Shown one piece after another: positions 33,352 through 37,102 of a DNA stretch of 37,102 bases (positions within the stretch are counted from its first letter, which is position 1; every line of letters starts with the position of its first letter). Source of the stretch: Pyrinomonadaceae bacterium (lineage in GTDB: Bacteria; Acidobacteriota; Blastocatellia; Pyrinomonadales; Pyrinomonadaceae); the NCBI GenBank assembly GCA_013003295.1, contig JABDJV010000099.1, positions 1-37,102 of the forward strand, written 5' to 3'. Below the pieces are notes generated by a model that ran no database searches, was not told where the DNA came from, and saw only the letters and a program-made list of their open reading frames with translations. The position numbers were made by a program, and so were the translations under genes.

Positions 33352-34122
33352 TTAAACGGTCTCTAATATAATGTCTTCAAACGTATTCTTTTGCCGGAGT
33401 CGAAAGCTCTCAATTCTGACAATTTCAAGTATTGAAATAAACGCCAAGACCAATTCATATCGGGTTTTAAGCTGCCCAAAGATCTCGAGCACGCTCAAGC
33501 GTTTCTCTTTCAGAATTTTAGCTTTGATCGAGGCGACCATTTCGGCCAGCGTCATTTCTTCTCGTTCGATCTCGAGTTTAACCTCTTCTTTATGACGCTC
33601 CATGATCTTCTGGAAATGCTCAAAAAGGTCAAAGATGGTCGCGCTAACTTCCAGATTATTGTCGTCAGATTCAATCGTTCCGCGCGTAAAAGTCGCCTGC
33701 TCGACAGTGGCGCGCGACCAAAGCATTTCTGCTGCGTTCTTGTATTGTTGATATTCGAGAAGCCGATCAACTAACTCCTGCCGCGGATCCTGAATTTCTT
33801 CCTCGTCCTCAAGGCCTGGTTCTGCCGGCAGAAGCATCTTTGATTTGATCTCGATCAGAGTTGCCGCCATCACCAGAAACTCCGCCGCCACCGCGACGTC
33901 GAATTTCTCCAGCACGCTTATATACTTAAGGTATTCATCAGTAATACGAGCTATCGGGATATCAAAGATGTTTGCCTCTTCCCGGCGAATGAGATAGAGC
34001 AGAAGATCGAGAGGGCCATCAAACTCACCCATGTGCAGCTGAAATTCATCCCTTGATTGGCGGACGATCTGGGGTTTGACGTTCTCAAAATCGAATTCGA
34101 ATTGTTCGTTCTGCTGTTCCAT
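33352..34122 (-). CDS. scpA: Segregation and condensation protein ScpA (kleisin)
   Basis: A kleisin subunit of SMC-ScpAB, about 256 residues from ATG 34122; a TTG at 34134 would add four residues, and neither has a clear ribosome-binding site. The N-terminus has the SMC-neck-binding signature FQLHMGEFDGPLDLLLYLIR and EANIFDIPIARITDEYLKYI. The middle has AAEFLVMAATLIEIKSKMLL, and the C-terminal winged helix contacts the SMC head. It lies 30 bases downstream of the DinB-like gene and 14 upstream of scpB. Confidence 0.95.
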   Translation of the reverse strand: MEQQNEQFEFDFENVKPQIVRQSRDEFQLHMGEFDGPLDLLLYLIRREEANIFDIPIARITDEYLKYISVLEKFDVAVAAEFLVMAATLIEIKSKMLLPAEPGLEDEEEIQDPRQELVDRLLEYQQYKNAAEMLWSRATVEQATFTRGTIESDDNNLEVSATIFDLFEHFQKIMERHKEEVKLEIEREEMTLAEMVASIKAKILKEKRLSVLEIFGQLKTRYELVLAFISILEIVRIESFRLRQKNTFEDIILETV

Positions 34123-34152
34123 AATTTTTATCAATGGGAACCAAAATCCCGA

Positions 34153-34614
34153 CTATTGTAAACCACGTTTGTAAATTATGTAATCCAGCACGGGCGGTGT
34201 AAAGCCGGCCTCGCGCAAAACCGTAAGCGCTTGTCCGCGGTGATTCATTGAGTGAAGGAGCACATGGGTCAAAATCTCCCGGAAAGTATTCTCAACCGCT
34301 TCGCCTTTACTCGTGTAGTATCGGACGCTTTGTCCCAGGCCCTCGTCGTCAAATTTCGCCAGCAGGCTCTCGTAAGCCTCCGCATTCTCTTTTGCCAAGT
34401 CACTCAATTCATCAATCGATAATTCCTTCCAGAAATCAAAACCGGTAGAATCTTTGCCGAAAAGCCTTTCGTAGTATTCCTTTTCGGTTACGAGCACGTG
34501 GCATAAGTATTTTTGAGCTTTTTCACATTGTGCGGCTTTTAGCGCTCTGATCAAGCGGCGGTTTGCCCAGTCATTATAAAAGTAGAGGTCATGAAGATGG
34601 TCCTTTGAGTTCAT
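34153..34614 (-). CDS. DinB/YfiT-like putative metal-dependent hydrolase fold
   Basis: A 153-residue four-helix bundle of the DinB superfamily. The metal-binding histidine triad is visible as H39 (LCHVLVTEKEYYERL), H121 and H125 (HVLLHSMNHRGQALTVLREA). The family includes thiol-dependent (bacillithiol or mycothiol) transferases and proteins of unknown role. Its start codon overlaps the stop codon of the upstream ArsC-family selenoprotein gene as ATGA (34614-34611), so translation is probably coupled. A thiol-linked reductase next to a putative thiol transferase suggests a shared redox or detoxification task, which is inference. Confidence 0.88.
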   Translation of the reverse strand: MNSKDHLHDLYFYNDWANRRLIRALKAAQCEKAQKYLCHVLVTEKEYYERLFGKDSTGFDFWKELSIDELSDLAKENAEAYESLLAKFDDEGLGQSVRYYTSKGEAVENTFREILTHVLLHSMNHRGQALTVLREAGFTPPVLDYIIYKRGLQ

Positions 34615-34967
34615 TGATTGATCAGCTCGATCGCCTTGTCGATCGGCCTCGCGACGACTGCGTTCTCACCGACCTCGACGATCGGACGCTCCAGCAGGCC
34701 CGGATTCTGGACGATGATCTTTATCAACTTATCCGGATCGGTTTCATCTGCGAGGTTCAGCTCTTTATAAACTCTATCGCGCTTACGCAATACTTCCTGC
34801 GGTTTAAGTTTGGCTTTCTTGAGAAGATCCCGGAGTTTATCCTCCGTCATCTCATTGACAAAATAATTTACACGCTCAAATTCAACGCCATTCTCACGGA
34901 AGGCGGTCGCCAATTTGCGGCAGGTCGATCACGTAGGTTTTTCGTATACTATGATTTTTTTTGACAT
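34611..34967 (-). CDS. ArsC/Spx-family reductase with selenocysteine at the catalytic position (in-frame TGA)
   Basis: The full gene is read from ATG 34967, supported by AGGAG eight bases upstream (34980-34976), through an in-frame TGA at 34931-34929 (codon 13) to stop TGA 34613-34611: 118 residues, normal for the family. The N-terminus is MSKKIIVYEKPT-U-STCRK. The TGA takes the exact place of the catalytic Cys of the ArsC motif (YxxPxC), and Cys16 makes a U-x-x-C redox pair. The remainder matches the family: LRKRDRVYKELNLADETD, LLERPIVEVGENAVVARP. A SECIS-like hairpin follows 30 bases after the TGA. A caller treating TGA as stop would start at TTG 34913 and lose the active site. The substrate (arsenate, or a disulfide or peroxide) is unknown. 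Alternatives are a point mutation or sequencing error. Confidence 0.85.
34886..34905 (-). promoter_or_regulatory. Candidate bacterial SECIS element
   Basis: On the minus strand CGCC (34905-34902) pairs with GGCG (34889-34886), a bulged U sits at 34890, TTC pairs with GAA, and the apical loop is CGTGA (34898-34894). G is in loop position two and is followed by U, as in the E. coli fdhF element. The loop begins 30 bases after the TGA, inside the 16-37 range described for bacterial SECIS elements. It lies inside the coding sequence, as expected in bacteria. Confidence 0.65.
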
Positions 34968-34980
34968 TATGTGTTCTCCT

Positions 34981-35015
34981 ATTCGCAAACTCGTAACACG
35001 CGATTCGCTATTCGC
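34981..35015 (+). repeat. Degenerate heptamer array, upstream arm
   Basis: Five 7-base units: ATTCGCA, AACTCGT, AACACGC, GATTCGC and TATTCGC. They lie immediately upstream of the ribosome-binding site of the arsC-family gene. CGCGATTCGC (34999-35008) is an exact inverted copy of GCGAATCGCG (35075-35084). Confidence 0.6.
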
Positions 35016-35066
35016 AGAATTTCGCGTGGTTAAATATCGAGTGGTCGTCAATTGTTATTGTAAATC

Positions 35067-35122
35067 CACGTAACGCGAATCGCGTATTACGAATCACGTA
35101 TTGCCTATCCCGAATCACGACA
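35067..35122 (-). repeat. Degenerate heptamer array, downstream arm (inverted)
   Basis: Eight consecutive 7-base units, mostly of the form NNCGWAT (CGCGAAT, CGCGTAT, TACGAAT, CACGTAT, CCCGAAT and others), end two bases from the DUF779 stop codon. In orientation they are inverted relative to the array at 34981-35015, and a 51-base unrelated spacer lies between them. Confidence 0.65.
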
Positions 35123-35124
35123 CC

Positions 35125-35508
35125 TCAAATCATATCGCCAAGCCGGGTTTCGACCAAGTTGTCATACTCTTTCGCCGAAAAAACTCTGGATTTTGTAACA
35201 AAACGGATTCCTAGCGGAATTTCTAGCGAAAAACTCGCCCCGCGGCCCGGAACAACGTCGATCGTCAGTTCGGTATGTTTCCAATATTCAAACTGATCTT
35301 TTGACATGTAGAAATCGCAGTCATCTACTTTGCCGAGCCAAACATCTCCGGCACCGACCATAAACTCGCCCTTTGTGTAGCACATCGGAGACGAACCGTC
35401 GCAGCAACCGCCGCTCTGGTGAAACATCAGTTCGCCGTTAGCCTGGCGCAATTCGTCGATGATCTTTTTTGCTTTGTCTGTAACCTTTACTCTTGGAATT
35501 GGATTCAT
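35125..35508 (-). CDS. DUF779 protein, aldehyde dehydrogenase partner
   Basis: A 127-residue protein of DUF779, with the cysteine-rich signature MFHQSGGCCDGSSPMC (about 28-43), a further Cys in KVDDCDFYMS, and the C-terminal block TIDVVPGRGASFSLE. The cysteines could bind a metal or cofactor. In many bacteria it is directly linked to an ExaC/AcoD-like aldehyde dehydrogenase, as here, so a role in aldehyde oxidation or its control is likely, but the function is unknown. Spacing to the dehydrogenase stop is 156 bases; the transcription order is dehydrogenase first. The start codon ATG 35508 has only a weak ribosome-binding site. Confidence 0.9.
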   Translation of the reverse strand: MNPIPRVKVTDKAKKIIDELRQANGELMFHQSGGCCDGSSPMCYTKGEFMVGAGDVWLGKVDDCDFYMSKDQFEYWKHTELTIDVVPGRGASFSLEIPLGIRFVTKSRVFSAKEYDNLVETRLGDMI

Positions 35509-35530
35509 AAACTTGCTAATCAGTAAGAGT

Positions 35531-35644
35531 TTCCCGCAAAGGCGCTAAGGCCGCAAAGAAGAGCAAGATATGCCAAAATAGATTCGGAAACTTATCTAGG
35601 TTTATCGATGACTTTTCTTATGCCCGTTTGCGTCTTTGCGGGAA
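35531..35644. repeat. Inverted repeat of CGCAAAGG-like units between DUF779 and dehydrogenase genes
   Basis: TTCCCGCAAAG (35531-35541) is an exact inverted copy of CTTTGCGGGAA (35634-35644). The pairing extends inward by four more pairs, one of them a wobble. Units like CGCAAAGG, CGCTAAGG and CCGCAAAG are repeated on the left arm. The 80-odd bases between the arms hold no gene. Confidence 0.6.
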
Positions 35645-35664
35645 CCTCCATTATTCTCCTTACC

Positions 35665-37101
35665 CTAGAAAAAGCCCATCGCATTCTTATCATACGAGAT
35701 GAGCATATTCTTTGTCTGCCGGTAATGATCGAGCATCATTTTGTGATTCTCACGGCCAAAACCAGATTTCTTATAGCCGCCAAACGGCGCATGAGCCGGA
35801 TACAAATGGTAACAATTTACCCAAACACGGCCTGCTTTAATTGCCCGCGAGATTCCATACGCCTGATGGGTGTCACGGGTCCAAACCCCGGCGCCCAAGC
35901 CGTAAAGAGTATCGTTGGCGATCTCGATCGCATCTTTCTCGTCTTTAAATGTCGTGATCGAGGTTACCGGTCCGAAAATTTCTTCCTGAAACACCCTCAT
36001 TTTGTTGTGTCCCTTAAATAGGGTCGGCTCGATATAGAAACCTCCCTCAAGACCGCTATTCTGCTTATACGGTTTACCGCCTGACAGAACTTCAGCGCCC
36101 TCTTCCTTACCGATACTTATATAATTCAGGATCTTTTCATACTGATCTTCGCTCGCTTGTGCTCCCATCATCGTTTCGGGGTCAAGTGGGTGGCCCATCT
36201 TGACCATTTTGGTCCGTTCGATCACCCGCTCGATAAACTCATCGGCGATGTCTTCCTGAACCAAAATTCGCGAAGGACAAGTACAAACTTCACCCTGGTT
36301 TAATGCAAACATAGTCGCGCCTTCAAGACACTTGTCAAAAAACTCATCGTCGGCGTCCATTACATTGCTGAAAAAGATATTTGGCGACTTTCCGCCCAGC
36401 TCAAGCGTAACCGGGATCAGATTCTGCGAGGCATACTGCATGATCAACCGACCGGTTGTGGTCTCACCCGTAAAGGCCACTTTCGATATTCTCGGTGAAG
36501 AGGCGAGTGGTTTACCGGCTTCGGGACCGAACCCGTTTACAACGTTTAGTACTCCCGGCGGAAGAACATCCTTGATCAGATCAAGCAGAACCATGATTCC
36601 TGCGGGCGTCTGCTCGGCTGGCTTGACCACGGTGCAATTCCCGGCGGCCAGCGCGGGAGCGATCTTCCAGGTCGCCATCAAGAGAGGAAAATTCCAGGGA
36701 ATTATCTGGCCGACCACGCCGAGGGGCTCTTTGATATTTACGCACAAGGTGTCTGAGTCGAGTTCGGATGCGCTTCCTTCCTCGGCACGAATTACGCCGG
36801 CGAAATATCTGAAATGGTCAATGGCAAGCGGCAGATCAGCATTTAATGTCTCACGGATCGCTTTTCCATTGTCCCAGGTCTCAACGCGAGCCAACAGTTC
36901 CAGATTCTCTTCCATTATATCGGCGATCTTCAAAAGCATATTGCTTCTTTCGGTTGCCGAAGACGCGTTCCAACCCGGCGCTGCCTCATGGGCAGCATCA
37001 AGAGCGAGTTCGATATCCGCGGCTGTTGAACGCGCGATCCTTGTAAACGGCTTGCCGTCGATCGGCGATAAATTGTCAAAATACCTACCCTCAACGGGGG
37101 C
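35665..37101 (-). CDS. Aldehyde dehydrogenase, ExaC/AcoD-like (N-terminus outside window)
   Basis: The frame is open to the window edge (37101), with about 54 more codons than its first internal ATG at 36939; the true start is beyond the window. Motifs in order are [32 protein letters not shown] with the general-base Glu, [13 protein letters not shown] with the catalytic Cys, [10 protein letters not shown] and [17 protein letters not shown]. The wording [11 protein letters not shown] is that of the ExaC/AcoD acetaldehyde and broad aldehyde dehydrogenases. It oxidises aldehydes to acids with NAD+. The neighbouring DUF779 gene is the usual partner. Confidence 0.95.
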   Translation of the reverse strand, partial: APVEGRYFDNLSPIDGKPFTRIARSTAADIELALDAAHEAAPGWNASSATERSNMLLKIADIMEENLELLARVETWDNGKAIRETLNADLPLAIDHFRYFAGVIRAEEGSASELDSDTLCVNIKEPLGVVGQIIPWNFPLLMATWKIAPALAAGNCTVVKPAEQTPAGIMVLLDLIKDVLPPGVLNVVNGFGPEAGKPLASSPRISKVAFTGETTTGRLIMQYASQNLIPVTLELGGKSPNIFFSNVMDADDEFFDKCLEGATMFALNQGEVCTCPSRILVQEDIADEFIERVIERTKMVKMGHPLDPETMMGAQASEDQYEKILNYISIGKEEGAEVLSGGKPYKQNSGLEGGFYIEPTLFKGHNKMRVFQEEIFGPVTSITTFKDEKDAIEIANDTLYGLGAGVWTRDTHQAYGISRAIKAGRVWVNCYHLYPAHAPFGGYKKSGFGRENHKMMLDHYRQTKNMLISYDKNAMGFF

Positions 37102-37102
37102 C

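Noticed and set aside
34611-34913. A 100-residue gene starting at TTG 34913
   Set aside because: It lacks the family N-terminus and any ribosome-binding site, while ATG 34967 has AGGAG at good spacing and reads through TGA into the same frame.
31226-35122. Heptamer arrays as CRISPR
   Set aside because: Units are 7 bases without spacers and there are no cas genes.

Overview
The window looks like chromosomal DNA from an uncultured member of the Acidobacteriota, probably the Blastocatellia/Pyrinomonadaceae side. This is inferred from gene style, not from a marker gene. The clues are a TonB-dependent receptor with a carboxypeptidase-regulatory N-terminus, a Ser/Thr kinase starting MNPERWQ with TolB-like and TPR modules, an ECF sigma factor of the type found beside such kinases, stand-alone MglA/MglB, and moderate G+C. 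No phage, transposase or CRISPR array was seen.

Layout. 2-5242 (+): the end of an exopolysaccharide locus of the exosortase/PEP-CTERM-associated kind (ExeA-like ATPase, BY-kinase, polyprenyl-phosphate sugar transferase, Wza-like export protein), then a Ycf48-like repeat protein. 5342-5587: tRNA-Val and tRNA-Asp followed by a strong terminator. 5705-11693 (-): a LytS/LytTR two-component pair, an unknown exported protein and a TonB-dependent receptor. 12001-13839: a fasciclin-domain protein and, on the other strand, mglB-mglA. 14219-18599 (+): yvcK(glmR)-glmU-glmS, a UDP-GlcNAc supply and control cluster. 18853-25776: a very large receptor-like kinase broken by a one-base frameshift, a DUF1330 protein, a tandem GNAT protein and the ECF sigma factor. 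25806-30373 (-): a VOC-fold protein, then an OmpR/EnvZ-type regulator-kinase pair with two PepSY proteins downstream. 30493-34967 (-): rluB, scpB, scpA, dinB and an arsC-family gene, with an alpha/beta hydrolase and a decayed four-helix-bundle gene inserted between rluB and scpB. 35125-37101 (-): a DUF779 protein and an ExaC/AcoD-like aldehyde dehydrogenase that runs off the window.

Main discovery candidate. The arsC-family gene (34611-34967, -) has an in-frame TGA exactly at its catalytic cysteine (YEKPT-U-STC). A strong Shine-Dalgarno and ATG lie upstream of the TGA. Downstream at the right distance is a hairpin with a bulged U and a G-U-containing five-base loop, as expected of a bacterial SECIS element. 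I read it as a 118-residue selenocysteine ArsC/Spx-like reductase that standard gene callers would shorten to a 100-residue fragment without its active site. The same gene also uses TGA as its real stop, overlapping the dinB start as ATGA.

Second pattern. At least three, perhaps four, intergenic sites carry short arrays of degenerate 7-8 base units arranged as inverted pairs. Each site has a different unit sequence: between the two tRNAs, flanking the hydrolase insert, upstream of the arsC-family gene, and between the DUF779 and aldehyde dehydrogenase genes. They look like one repeat class spread through intergenic DNA, and one pair brackets the insert that separates scpB from rluB.
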